Assembly (NCBI RefSeq): GCF_028583425.1
Contig: NC_072806.1
Location: 37,308,001 to 37,372,000 of the forward strand
Source of the DNA: Eublepharis macularius
Taxonomy: Eukaryota; Chordata; Lepidosauria; Squamata; Eublepharidae
Direction of reading: 5' to 3'
DNA length: 64,000 bases
Below, one piece after another: positions 1 to 11,290 of the stretch. Every line of letters begins with the position of its first letter. Position 1 is the stretch's first letter. A model generated the notes under the pieces. The model was not told the DNA's origin. It saw only the letters and a list, made by a program, of their open reading frames with translations, and made no database searches. The position numbers and the translations under genes were made by a program.

Positions 1-524
1 AGGTTGGCTGGTTTGTCCAATGTACAGAGCAGAAGGACATTGTTGGCACATGAGGGCATATATCAGATTGGAGGATGAGCAGCTGTAAGAGCCAGAGACA
101 GTGTAGTTGATGCCATTGGGTCCTGTAATTGTATTCCCTGGGTAGATATAGGGGCAGAGCTGGCATCTGGGTCTGTTGCAGGGCCTGGTACCTGTGCTGG
201 TGACTCTGCTGGCCGATTCATGATTGTGGGTGAGAAGTCGTGTTTCTAGTCCTTAAGATAGTCTTGGCAAAAAGTAGGCTGCTCCTGATAGAATTCAGAG
301 GCCAAAGTTTAGACAAAGCAGAATTTCCAGTGAACACAATAGCCAGCAGGAGAAGGATACATTATGAAAATATAATCAACAGGTGTTTAATTTGCACAAT
401 TTACATGACTCCCAGAAGTCCCAAAATCTGGTCTCCCTTGTTTTCAGTTTTGGGTTGAAAGGTGTCTGACAGCATTAAAACACCAATTAAAACTCATAAA
501 AACTTCCAAAACATACCTCAAGGC

Positions 525-676
525 ATGAGATGGCAGAGCTCAGTTCCTTTGGAGAAAATGGCTTCTTTGGAAGGCGGAATCTATGGCATTGTACCTCCCC
601 TCCCCAAACCCTGCCCTCCCCAGACTCAATGCCTCCAAATCTCCAGACATTTCCCAACCTAGATTTGGCAACCCTA
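525..676 (-). repeat. GTTGCCA-type MITE fragment
   Basis: The right end reads TTTGGCAACCCTA, the terminal sequence of a MITE family found complete at 14591-14779 and 32115-32343. Internal sequence (a 'ggagaaaatggcttctttgg' stretch followed by a C-rich tract) matches those copies in reverse. The left end is degraded and no target duplication is visible. Positions 1-524 hold no gene I can support. Confidence 0.6.
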
Positions 677-1693
677 TTGCTGACCCAGCTTTCAGAGCTT
701 CAGCCATGTCACCTTGCTGGAAACTCATTTCCCAAGTGCACAGGCATCTAGTTTGCATCTGGAATGGTGTATGGAGGAAAAGGGGCTTCAGCCTTTACCC
801 TCTCCGGTGCCATTTTCCTGATCTGAAATGGCCCTGCAGGGTACTCTTTGCCCCACTGGAGGGACTACCCATGTACTGATTGGCTACACATTCCCCTCAA
901 TAATGCCCCTGAGACCATTCTGGGCAGGAAAATGGAGGAAGGCTGAAGCCCTGTTGCCATGGTCCTGATTTGAACTGGGGACCTGTGAACTTAAGAAACA
1001 CATTCCCAGCAGCGTGATGTGTGACTGATGGCCTGGAAATTGGGTTACGAAAGCCAGGCATAATCTGTGAAAAATGGACTGGTCTAGCTTTGCCCTGAGG
1101 TGTGGTCAGCACATGGACCAGTCAGGGCAGGCTCCAGGTCCTGGTGGGGTCCTGGGCAAGATGGGCTCCGTGGGCTTCAGAAGGAGGAGCAGAGCGCAAC
1201 ACGTTAACTCTCCTTTGAATGGCATTGGTGCCCGCAGGGCTCAAAAGGGTCCAGAAGGGCTCAGAAGGAGCATAAAGAGCGTCTACTCCCTCTTCCAGAC
1301 CTCGCTCCCAGCTGCAAATGGGAGATCACAGAACTTACGCAGAACGCCTCTGTGATGATCTCCCGTTCCTCATGGGGTGACGGGATCAGACGGATGAAGT
1401 GTCTCTGCCTGGCAGTGGGCTCTCTGCCACTCACCTTGCCAGGTGCCCAGTCATTCCAGCCCTTGATGCTGGCCCTGAGCAGAGTGTGGCGGTGGAATCC
1501 AGAATAGAGGGAAGCACTTCAGACTGCGGGATTAACATTCTCCCATCTAAAGAAAATGCCTGCAAGTAAAAGAAAATGAGCACATTAGGGAGAAGCGTTC
1601 TGGCATCAATCACTCCTGGCTAGATTAGTTTTCTCCTTACAGAAATGTGGTATCTCCCCCCCTGCAATATGAAATGGAACAGTTCCCTGTACC

Positions 1694-1955
1694 CAGGGCT
1701 TTTTTTCAGGGGGAACGCGGTGGAACGGAGTTCTGGAACCTCTTGAAAATGGTCACATGGCTGGTGGCCCCGCCCCCTGATCTCCAGACAGAGGGGAGTT
1801 GAGATTGCCCTCTGTGCCGCTGCAGCACGGAGGGCACTCTCAACTCCTCTGTGTCTGGAGATCAGGGGGCGGGGCCACCAGCCATGTGACCATTTTCTCC
1901 GAGGGCAACCCACTGAGTTCCACCACCTCTTTTCCCAGAAAAAAAAATCTCAGGA
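1694..1955. mobile_element. hAT-type palindromic MITE, family A copy 1
   Basis: It starts CAGGGCTTTTTTTC and contains two long inverted arms sharing CCCCGCCCCCTGATCTCCAG and GGGGAGTTGAGATTGCCCTC. The right terminus is decayed (AAAAAAATCT instead of AAAAAAAGCCCTG), so the target duplication cannot be confirmed. Related copies are at 13210, 15069, 34236, 56672 and 61811. Open frames here on both strands are by-products of the palindrome. Confidence 0.8.
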
Positions 1956-3580
1956 TTCCACCACCTTGTTGTGCTGCGCAGTAGGTGCAGTAAGCTTTGA
2001 TTCCACCCATTTTGCTCATGATGGTCTGATTATTGTTGGACAGAAAGGGGGAAAATGTATTCATTTCTCTGCCCAACTCCTCCTCTCTCCTCCATGGCTA
2101 ACATGTCCCATTCTTATTTCTTATCTATCCACAATCTCCATACACCTCACTCCCAACGGATTGGTAACCTTGAAATAAATTTTGCTAAATGCTATGAGTG
2201 TTTGACTGACAGCCGCGTTTGGTGGGTCATAGAATTTAGATTTCATTTTATTTTTAGTTTGGCCGCACAGCCTCGTACTCATCTCTCTGCATTTCACATG
2301 AATGAAGCTGTGGAATGCATATTAAAAACAAGCCCTGGGAACATAGGCAGTGTCCCTCTGTCTGTGTGTTGTAGGAAAGGAGTATTCTGTGTGCCTGGGA
2401 TGAAAGGCATTCATATTGGTTTTTCCATTTTAGTGTGTTTGCTCTCACCGTTCACAACCCATTGCGCTGGACAACGTGGCTCTTGTGGGCTTCTCTTTAA
2501 ACGAGCCGCATTTAACTAGCAAGTTGTGACAAGAGTGTGCTGTTGTGTAGTCATTACGTTTTAAATTATTTGGATGTTTAACCTAAGGATGCTTGAGAAA
2601 ATGCTTAATTGGAAACTTGTCAGTCTGTCTTGTTGAGGCTTACAGATTTACACCGAGGGTGGCATCGTCTAAGGCCTTTGAGCAACAGAAGGGAACGGTG
2701 GTGCCACGTTGCCTGCTGTCATTGGCAAACAGTGGCTTGGATCCAGTGAGGTGCAGCAGAAACATAAGGGGACTTAGAGGAGTTCCACTTGCTCAGAGCA
2801 GTTCCACTCTCCTCCCTGTTCGTTAGTGCCCAGAAATTAGTTGCACAAGACCTTGCACAAATGGAGAGATGCAGGTGGGGCTACGATAAGCGTGGGTGCT
2901 GATGCAGTCTTTTTCTTGAGTTCCCATTTGTGCAAGAGCCCTAGCACAAGTGGAAATTTTGAGCTGGATCCAACCTAATAGGATGCCTTGGTGTTGGTCG
3001 GGTGTAAATATGAGAGACCTGGCCCTTTCACCCTTGCCTGGCTCAACGGAGCAGTTCCTTATGCCCTTCTTAGTGTCTCCGTCTTCTCCAGTTTAAGTCA
3101 CTGGGGATCATGCCCTCCAGGTCTCAGTTCAGGTGTGTCCACAACATGTACCTGTGATTGGCAGACAGTGCAAAGCCACTAGATGGCCAGGCCTGGTAGG
3201 AGGTGGTAGGCCCGTCTGCCTTTTCCCCTTGTCAGTAGTTGATACAGTCCAATCTCAGGCTCCACTTGAGAGTCTCCAGCTCTAGCAACTGATCTCATGT
3301 ACCTTGCGATGGAGAACATGTGCTCCAGGTCCAGATCTGTGCATGGCTGCTGATGCCCCAGTGTGCTTCCCTGACACACACAAGTGAATTAATGAGTTTC
3401 GTTGATAGGTTTGTCAGATGTTGCCCTGTCAGGGTGCATTCAGACAAAATAATCAAAACGTGGATATTTTGATAAGGTCCTACATGATACTCTCGTTGAC
3501 AAGTTGGTAAAATGTGGTTTGGATCCTCCTACCGTTAGGTGGATTTGTAACTGATTGATAGATCACATCCAAAGAGTGCT
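1956..3580. other. No gene recognised
   Basis: The open frames in this stretch (for example 2055-2519) show no family resemblance, codon bias or splice-site support. I see no clear repeat family here. It is probably CUEDC1 intronic or intergenic sequence. Confidence 0.4.
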
Positions 3581-3589
3581 TGTAAGTGG

Positions 3590-4770
3590 TTCCTCATCCT
3601 CTTGGAGAGGAGTGACGTAGAGTGCCTCGAGGATCTGTCCTGGGCCCTGTGTTGTTTAACATCATTATAAATGACTTGGATGAAGGAATAGCAGGGAGGG
3701 CAACTAAATTTGCAAATGATACTAGACTGGGAGAGAGAGCAAATACAGTGGAAGACAGAATCAAGATTCAGGATTATCTTGACAGGATGGACAACGGCTA
3801 AAACTAATGAAATGAATTTTAACAGAGATAAATGTAAAGTTCTGCATTTAGATAGGAAAAATCAAAGCCATAATTATAGCATGGGGGGACTTGTCTTGCC
3901 AGTATTACATGTGAAAAGGATCTAGGAGTCTTAGTGGATGATACACTGAGCATGAGTCAGCTGTGTGATGCAGTAACTAAAAGGGCAAATACGATTTTAG
4001 GCTGTATCAACAGAAGAATAGTGTCCAGATCACGTGTAGTGATGGTTTTGCTTTACTCTGCTCTGGTTAGACCTCACTTGGAGCACCGTGTTCAGTTTTG
4101 AGCACCACAGTTTAAGGAGGATGTTGACAAGCTGGAACACATCCAAAGGAGGGCAACAAAGATGGTGAGGGGCCTGGCGACCAAGTCCAATGAGAAAAGG
4201 TTGCAGGAGGTGGGCATGTTTAGCCTGGAAGGGAGGCGATTGATAGCCCTCTTCAAGTATTTGAAAGACTGTCACATAGAGGATGGGGTGGAGTTGTTTT
4301 CTGTTGACACAGGGACAGACCAGACAGAAACTCTGGGTTACAATTAAACCAAAAGGGTTTTCAGCTAAATGACAGAGCAGTTCCTCGGTGGGACAGGCTT
4401 CCTCAGGAGCTGGTGAGCTCCCCCCGTCTTGGAGGGATAGAAGAAGAGGCTAGGTGGCCACCTGACAACAGTGATGATTCTGTGGCTTTAATGTGAATGT
4501 ATGCAGATGGGGAGAGGGAGGGCCTGAAGGGATGAGCTGGTGCCAGGCTCTCATGGCCCTTTCTCCCATGCCCAGGGTAATGCTAGTTGCCACTTTGGGG
4601 TCAGGAAGGCATTTCCCTCCAGGCCGGATTGGCTGGGGCTCCTGGAGGTTTTTTGCCTTCCTCTGGGCATAGAGCAGCAGACACTATGGGGTGAGGAGGA
4701 GGAGGGCAGGTGACTGTGAATGTCCTGCATTGTGCAGGGTCTGGGACTAGATCACCCTTGCAGTTCTATG
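3590..4770 (+). mobile_element. CR1 LINE fragment, broken
   Basis: Translation in shifting frames gives the CR1 reverse-transcriptase C-terminal half: SVLGPVLFN, INDLDEG, a degraded FADDT box (read as FANDT), DKCKVLHL, DLGVLVDD, LVRPHLEH, MVRGLATKS and GMFSLEGRRL. Stops and frameshifts break it repeatedly. The sequence after about 4500 resembles a CR1 3' tail ('ctgggactagatcaccc'). It is older and more decayed than the CR1 at 52850-54011. Confidence 0.9.
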
Positions 4771-5199
4771 TTATCTTGCAGCTCTATTATCCTTCCAGCT
4801 CTGTGTTTGTATCATAGTTCAAACTGAGCTGCAAACTGAGCTGCAGGGTATAAAGTAGCAGGCTGTGCATTGCAGGCGACTTTGTGTTCATGTGTGTGCG
4901 AATGTGCTAGGATCAGCATACACTAGGATAAGGACCACCAGTTTCGCCTTTTGATACCCAGAGAAGTGGCTCAAGCATTGGGGAGGGGGCTGACAACTCT
5001 AGCGCATAATGCTTTTAAATAGCCGTATTCAGACTCTTCCCCACAAAGCAAAGTAGGTTTACCACAGAACAGATTATTTGGATCTTATGGGGTTGCATAT
5101 GGAGGCCATGTTGAGTTAGGCTTTCCCCACCTCATCTTGTGGGTCACAAAAAATTATATTGGGACCCTTTTTTCATAAAACTGTTTGGTTTTCTTCCAG

Positions 5200-5291
5200 C
5201 TACACGCAAAAAGCTTTTTGAACTTGCCAGGGCTTTCTCAGAGAAGACCAAGATGAGGAAGTCAAAAAGAAAACAGTTGCTGAAACATCAG
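5200..5291 (+). CDS. CUEDC1: CUEDC1 antepenultimate coding exon
   Basis: The acceptor is a pyrimidine tract ending TTCTTCCAG at 5199; the donor is CAG|GTGTAT after 5291. The exon encodes 30 whole codons after two bases that complete a serine codon, reading T-R-K-K-L-F-E-L and ending L-L-K-H-Q. This is the lysine/arginine-rich conserved segment near the CUEDC1 C-terminus. Confidence 0.93.
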
Positions 5292-8200
5292 GTGTATCCT
5301 TCCACATGTGGCCTATTTACCCTTTTAGGACTGTGTAACATCTTCCTCCACTTGGTCTTCAGCATGGAGATCTTATCCAGACAAGAGCACCATTCCTAGG
5401 ACATCCCAGGTATGCAAGGATCCTCTGTCCGCGCTCGGGTGTGCTTGGCGGGCCACAAGAGCAACCATGTTTTACGGTCTACACAGCTGACTTCCTGCAC
5501 TGGTCAGTTATTCATTAAGGTATTTTTATGCTGCTCTTCTCATCCCTGGGGACTGAAATTGGCTTCCCTAAAACCCCAGAAATATTTAAATTTAAGTGAC
5601 TAGAGAAGACAAAATGTACTACCCAAACTCCAGGACTGGTCTTTGGTCTGGCTCATGACCACAGCTTGCTCAAGACCACAGGCTGTGAGCCAAGGGCTGT
5701 GAGCCCTTCAGCCCATACCCAAAGGCCCATGCCTCACGCCAAGTCCCCAGGTATTAAGTACCTGCAAACGAGGAGGGGACAGAAGCGCAGCCACTAGTGG
5801 AGTGATGCCCTAGCCTCAGGGGTAAAATCACCGTACTTTTCTTTAAGACATTTCTTTGCCTTCTGTGTCCTGCCCGCGAGCGCCACAAGTTCCACAGCTG
5901 ACCAGGGAGTGAACTCGGGGCTCCCTCTTCCCTTCCCAAGGCACTCTGTGTTGCCTTGCAACAAGCGGGGCTGGTTTTTATGCCCGATGGTTGAAGCATC
6001 CTGTTGACAACACAGGTTCAAATGATAATAGTTGTTTAATGATGTTGATAACATACTTTCTGTCAGTTTATAACAACAACAACAACAGCAACAACATTTG
6101 ATTTATATACTGCCCTTCAGGATAAATTAACGCCTACCGAAAGCGGTTTATAAAGTGTGTTATTTTCCCACAAAAATCACCCTGTGAGGTGGGTGGGGCT
6201 GAGAGAGCTCCAAGAAGCTGTGACTGATCCAGGGTCACCCAGCTGGCTTCAAGTGGAGGAGAACCGAATAGCTTTATTGGCGTAACAGGACATACATATG
6301 CACAGTCAACAACAAAAAAAAATCCCTTGCCCCATCACTTAAACCATTCTTCGAGTGGAGAATCAAACCTGGTTCTCCAAATTAGAGTCCTGCCACTCTT
6401 AACCACACCAAACTGGTTATTAATAATAAAAGTAATTAGCTGTGTAATTGCAAAGCATTTATGAGGGAGTGGGGATAAATGACTGAGAAACACCAGCACC
6501 TCCAGCTCAGATGTCCCCTGCGGGATTTAATAAAGTCTAACACACACACACACACCTTTTCACCCCTCTCTCACCTTTTCATTGCTTCACGACTGCTCCC
6601 AACATTCCATTGATGCTAAGCCCTCTCCAGGACATTTTTGAGGAGGGAGGGTTTTTTAAACTCTCTCTTTGTAGTGAATATTAGAATCTTTCTAATGCAT
6701 GCAGCTTCCATCTTGGGAGCACGTCCTCCTCCAGATCTGCTTAGTCAAACAATGATGTCCTTCAGGGATGTTTTGCTTGTTTCAGTCTGGATCTTAGCGG
6801 CGGGTAACTAACCTCAGGGCCACAAAGAAAGCCAAACATATTTCCCAGTTTCAGAGACTGTAAATCTCAAGGGGCACCACGCTTGCACTGGTATATACCA
6901 CAAAAAAGTTGTGGGGTTTGACTCTCCTTAGCTTCAATAGGTGCTGAAACTGTGAAGGGGAGATGCACCTGTCTCAGAGTCTCTCTACACGAGACTACTT
7001 ACGCGAGAACACTTAAGTGTAGAGAGATGCAATGTTAGCCTGGAAGCATAGTTTAAAAAGAAAGAGCCAAAGGCTCTGTCAGTTTCACCTTTCTGAAGAG
7101 CAGGCAAAGATCTTTCCTCAGAGGGTTTGTTAATTTCCTCTTCGCCTCCCTGAAGGGGAGGTGAAATTGACAGAGCCTTCAGGGAGGCAAAGAGGAAATT
7201 AACAAGCCCTCTGAGGAGTGATCTTTGCAGGCTCTGAAGAGAGGTGAAATTGATAAGAGCCTTTGGCTCTGTCTTTTTAAACTACGCTTCCAGGCTAACA
7301 TTGCATCTCCCTAAACTCGAGTGTTCTCATGTAGAGAGATTCTCAGCAAGCAGGGAATCCCAGGGACACAGGGTGGTTGCACAATGTTACTTATTTACAT
7401 TATTTATATCTCGCCTTATCTCTGCAAGTTCAAGGTGGCTAGCAAAACAGACAAAGCAGCAGAGATACAAGCAAGTCCAAACCAATATACCAGTTAAAAC
7501 GCAGCCTCAAGCTGTTCACCATCTACAAAATGCCCTCTGAACAAAAGCAGTTTTTGCACACCTTCCTGCATGCAACAAGTGAGAGCAAGTGCTGTGGCGC
7601 CCTGGTAGGCCGTTTCAGAGGAATGGGCCTCTGAGAGAGGAAGTCTGGGCTAGGTGGGGAATCCCCAGTAGCGGGTGTTGAGGGAAAGGCTCTTGGTAGC
7701 TGGTCAGCAGGACCTTCCCCATGTCCTGGTGGCCACTGGACACCAGCCATGGAGCTCAGTCACGCGGGGGCCTCTTTCAGGTTGAGACTTGGCAAGACCA
7801 GGAGCTCCCCTTTCTCCTTAACGGCAAGTGCAGGATGGGGACTGCGGCCTCGACAGCTAACCTTCTTGATGACGTTGAAGGACATTCATGCGGTAAGACT
7901 GTGGCTTAGGCTGGGGGGGGGGGGTGGATTGAAGAAAAGAGAAAGAAAAACAAGGTGCTGTAAAAGGGTAGTTTTATTGACAATTGTACATCCTGATGTG
8001 TTTCAAAGATTCATCAGGGGGTCTGTAAAGCAGCAGTCTCGCCAACCTCCCACCTTAGCCAGATGAGGGCGGGGGAGCGCGACTGGGGCTGCAATTCTTT
8101 AGTCAGTAGATGCGTTTACTTCACTAAAATCCATTGAATTAACAACAAAGTTCCCCCAATTAATACGGCAATATAGTTTTTAAAATGATTTGGTTTTGAT

Positions 8201-8818
8201 ACAAGCGCTCACACAAACACACACACACACCTAAAGCAGGAGGCTACTGTTGTTTAGAAGAGGGGTATTCCCATTCACACAGCATAGAATATCCCTTAAA
8301 TTTTGGCATCCACTGAGACATATTCATGCACCGTCAAAGAACACACCGACTTCCTTCAGAGTATAGCACTTCATTCCTCCTCACTTCCCCCCAGAACACT
8401 TCATACAACACACGGAACTATTTCCCTTAGAGCAACTCTGGCTAAACTGCAGAATCAGCTCCCGTCCAGCCTTCCTCCTCCTTGCTTTAGAGGCCTGCAT
8501 TTTAAACCCTAGCAAACATGCATTGAAAAACCCCACCTTAATTTCCAGAAATAAAACACACAAAAATATTTACATGGCAAAACATTACAAGGTTGAATGT
8601 AAAGTTCCATGTAAATCGAAAGCTTTCACAGTGTCCTGCTTATATCCCCCCCTCTAATTATCTGGGGCCCGTGTCTGCGGGAAGAACTCACAACACCTAA
8701 ATGGCAAGCTGGGTCTTCAGGATCCTCGCTGATCTGTGTTTGCGTTTCAGATGAAGATGCCCAGGGAAGAAGGCGACAGTTAGATGTGGAACAAGAAGCA
8801 TCCAGAGAAGCACTGTAA
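5200..8818 (+). CDS. CUEDC1: CUE domain-containing protein 1, C-terminal exons (partial)
   Basis: Three spliced exons (5200-5291, 7829-7892, 8751-8818) encode about the last 74 residues of CUEDC1. Visible landmarks are KLFELARAFSEKTKMRKSKR, LLKHQ, STANLLDDVEGH and a final DED..GRRR tail ending in TAA at 8816-8818. This order matches the C-terminus of vertebrate CUEDC1 as I know it. Phases are consistent: the first exon opens with the last two bases of a serine codon and ends in phase 0; the second ends one base into the Asp codon of the DED tail. CUEDC1 carries an N-terminal ubiquitin-binding CUE domain; that part and the exon ending in the LKHMGKS region were not found and probably lie before position 1. 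Its cellular role is poorly defined. MRPS23 follows on the same strand, as in human 17q22. Confidence 0.93.
6060..6420 (-). mobile_element. Sauria-like tRNA SINE, interrupted
   Basis: Reading on the - strand: a tRNA-like head (ggttaagagtggcaggactc, then a B-box-like ggtttgattc), the conserved 'gaagccagctgggtgacc' body, 'cacctcacagggtga', and a tail ending in (TTG)n. About 90 bp at 6265-6355, AT-rich and unrelated, interrupts the body. Confidence 0.85.
6541..6555. repeat. (CA)n microsatellite
   Basis: A short uninterrupted dinucleotide run inside the CUEDC1 intron. Confidence 0.95.
6977..7344. mobile_element. Large inverted-repeat element (MITE-like)
   Basis: The ends are GAGTCTCTCTACA and TGTAGAGAGATTCTC. 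The arms continue inward: GATGCAATGTTAGCCTGG on the left pairs with CCAGGCTAACATTGCATC on the right, then GAGCCAAAGGCTCT and its complement, and a third matched block around a gaggtgaaattgacagagcc centre. The left arm has about 13 extra bases (cgagactacttac). It lies in the CUEDC1 intron. The class is unknown; I could not define a target duplication. Confidence 0.75.
7829..7892 (+). CDS. CUEDC1: CUEDC1 penultimate coding exon
   Basis: The acceptor follows a pyrimidine tract and AACGGCAAG; the donor is CG|GTAAGA after 7892. The frame encodes C-R-M-G-T-A-A-S-T-A-N-L-L-D-D-V-E-G-H plus S-C and one base. This acceptor keeps phase 0 with the preceding exon; the AG three bases further (TGCAG) would break the frame. 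It gives one residue more than the human sequence at the junction, so a non-standard acceptor remains possible. Confidence 0.9.
7960..8030 (-). repeat. Degenerate hammerhead-like repeat end
   Basis: On the - strand the sequence reads CCTGATGAATC, TTTGAAACAC, ATCAGG: an intact CUGAUGA and GAAA flanked by complementary CCTGATG/CATCAGG, but with almost no stem II between them. It resembles the ends of the inverted-arm elements seen later in the window. Confidence 0.4.
8209..8231. repeat. (CA)n microsatellite
   Basis: A short interrupted dinucleotide run in the last CUEDC1 intron. Confidence 0.9.
8751..8818 (+). CDS. CUEDC1: CUEDC1 terminal coding exon
   Basis: The acceptor is TGCGTTTCAG at 8750. 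AT completes the Asp codon begun in the previous exon; then E-D-A-Q-G-R-R-R-Q-L and further acidic residues run to TAA at 8816-8818. Counting the split Asp, the tail is 22 residues, the same length as the human CUEDC1 tail, which also begins DED and has a GRR motif. Confidence 0.9.
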
Positions 8819-9740
8819 GAAGAACGGCAGCTTATACAGATGACCTCTGTGGCCCCTGCTTTTATGCTTGCTCCGTCTGTTCAGGCCGCCCTGCACCTCC
8901 ACTCCACAGTTTTGATCCAAGCTTAATTTTAAATGTGGCACATTTCTACTACATTTTACTTCACTTTTTTGTGGCTGTTGAATATATCTGATTTGGGGTG
9001 TGGAGTGAGGTTTTTCTGCAACTCAACTCACGTTGGGGTTAGATCCAGAATAGGTTTTCCGCTAAGGAAAACGTCCACCAACTCCTCCCCCCCTTTCCCA
9101 CTGCACCCCTCCATCATGTTACTCCACAAGGTTCCCTGTCCCCCGAGAGCAGCGTTTCATGAAGATGGATTGCAGTAGGCGGGAGAAGGCGGGAAAGTTC
9201 CATTCAGATGGTGGGAAAGTCTGGATTGGGTTGGATCCTATGATCAACTTGCGCCAAGTTTTCCTCTCGGAAAGAAAGGTGTTTCTTCATCAGAGGAGGC
9301 CTTTCTCCACCAGAAGAAGTCATTCTCCAATGGAGGAAGGCTTTCTCTATTGAAGGAAGACTTATTGGAGGAGAGTGACAAGATCTAACTTAGCTGAAGG
9401 GAAATCATAGGATCCAGCCCGCAGTCCTTCAGTTTGATACTTTGCTCGTTTCTGATCACAGTAAGCGCCTTAAACAAATATCCAAACCTGGCTTAGACCT
9501 CACTAAGTAATATCACGTAAGTTACGGAGTCCTTTCTGACACAGAATTTTCTTTGATGGGCTGTTTTATGCCTTCCTTTTAATTTGCATTCCCAAGCCTT
9601 GGAGGCTGATTTATTGGCATCGCTCATAAAATGAGCTCACTCGGTTTTTAACTTTTCATGCTCTCTCCTTGTTTTCTAGGGCCTGAACCGGGTCTTTGAT
9701 CAGCAAATTGGAAAAGAAATGAATAAAAGACAAGAAGGTG
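8819..9740 (+). other. Probable CUEDC1 3' UTR
   Basis: No other coding signal is seen after the CUEDC1 stop. The first AATAAA is at 9722-9727, about 900 bases downstream. A pyrimidine tract with TTTTCTAG just before 9680 looks like a splice acceptor, but I cannot assign an exon to it. Confidence 0.5.
9722..9727 (+). terminator. Candidate CUEDC1 polyadenylation signal
   Basis: AATAAA in the sense strand, the first canonical signal after the CUEDC1 stop codon. A G/T-rich downstream element is only weakly present. Confidence 0.4.
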
Positions 9741-10462
9741 AGAGCTGGAAGTTGGTCAAGAAGGAAGATGATTTTCTGGCTGGTATTTCATCCCTGCTCT
9801 GGAGTTATTGGACTCCATTCAATGTACAAGCATTAAAGCGTCAGGCACAATGTTTTCTTACTGGAAGAGTTAGAAAACACTTCTGTTCCCCACCCCGTTC
9901 CTTATCTAAGGAGTCCAGCCAACAAAGAGTGATTAAACTAACAGCTGATCTGAATTTTTTAATGGAAATCTTTGCTGCTGGAGAATGGATTTTGAGTTTG
10001 TGAAGTTGGATGGGTCAAACCTCTGTATTTCTTTGTTGCGCGATGCTGTTCAGATGTTTGAATGAAAAAGCGATACACCTTTGGTGGGTGGTTTTCGGGC
10101 TAGCCTTTGGAAAAACATCTCTCTTTTACGGATGTGTGGTGACTTCCATCCAGGTATAGGGTGGCCTCAAAATTTTGCCTAATTGTTTTGTTATCATTCT
10201 TGCTGCTAATAGAGGTAAGCCCAAATCAAGATCTGGTTGTTGCAATCAGAATAATGAAAATGCGTTTCTGCTCATCCCACTCTGCAACGAGAAAACACAC
10301 CACAATGGCTCAATCTTTGGCTTCAGTCCTTGGGTTTTAAAAAACAAACTTTAAAGAATTATCCACATGACTAAAAATACATTATTCCTATTGTTCACGG
10401 GTGACCCATCTTCTAATTTTGTATTTCTGTATCGTTAATGTAAGAGGAGGTTACATTCTATT

Positions 10463-11290
10463 ATGTCCCTGTGAGCGCCCGCTCCGGCCCCCGCGCCGCT
10501 CCCGCCTTCCGCCGTCGCGGTCCAGTAGAGGGCGGCTCCCTCGGCCTCAGATATGGGTGAGAGGTGGGGGTTTAAGGCACCCGGCTTCCACCGTCTCTCC
10601 CTGCTGAGCTCTGGCTTGTGCGTTCGCCCTCTCTCTCGGCTCTTTCCCAGTCGCTCCAGCCACCTCCTCCCCGGTGTCCTTGGGAGCTGCCCTCTTATAG
10701 CTTCCTCCCCACCACCTCCACCAATCCTGCCATCCCCCACCCTTCCGTGTCCCAACTAGCAGCCCTGGTTTGCCTCCTCCCCTGTCTTCCTTCCCCTGGG
10801 GCCAATCCCGCTGGGTTTCCCTGCCCCCGGACTCCCTCCCCCGCTCCGGCCCTCCCCGGGCCGGCTCAGGTGTGGCTGGTTGTGCCTGCCGCCGCGGCTC
10901 CGGCCGCCGCGGCTCGAGGCTCCGTCGGGCTGCGGCGGCTGGGCTCTCCGCCGGGGCCCGGGCCGCGGCCTCTCCTGCTGCCGCGGCCAGCGTCTTCGCC
11001 GTGGCCAGCGTCTTCGCCGCGGTCTCCCCCACCGCCGCAGCCAGCCTCCTCGCCGCGGCTGGCGTCTTCGCCGCGGCCCTCCCGGTCGCCACGGCCGTCC
11101 CGGGCGTCCTCACTCCGGTCTTCGGCGGCACGGGGAGGCCCTCCGCGGGGCTGGGCCTCGCTTCCCCCCATGTCGCCAGCCAGGTAAGGGGTTGGGGGGC
11201 CGTGGGAGGGCTGTCCCTCCTGGCTGGAGGGTGGCACCCCCGACCCCGGGGCCGAGTCCGGCAGCGCCGGACAGTCCCCTTCCTGTTTCA
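10463..11290. other. GC/CpG-rich island of uncertain nature
   Basis: About 830 bp is extremely rich in C, G and CpG, unlike everything around it. Imperfect 18-bp repeats (GCGTCTTCGCCGCGG type) fill 10975-11100, so all frames stay open and give Ala/Arg/Pro-rich translations that are not credible proteins. Two readings are possible. As a promoter: a consensus donor CAG|GTAAGG sits at 11181-11188 on the + strand just after an ATG. As a retroelement end: on the - strand a purine-rich tract precedes a TGCTAG...GGGACA block at 10762-10463 with a CTATAAGAGGG TATA-like motif near 10700, as in an LTR. I cannot decide between them. Confidence 0.55.

Noticed and set aside
2055-2519. 154-codon open frame
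   Set aside because: No family resemblance, no splice or promoter support, and a biased composition typical of chance frames.
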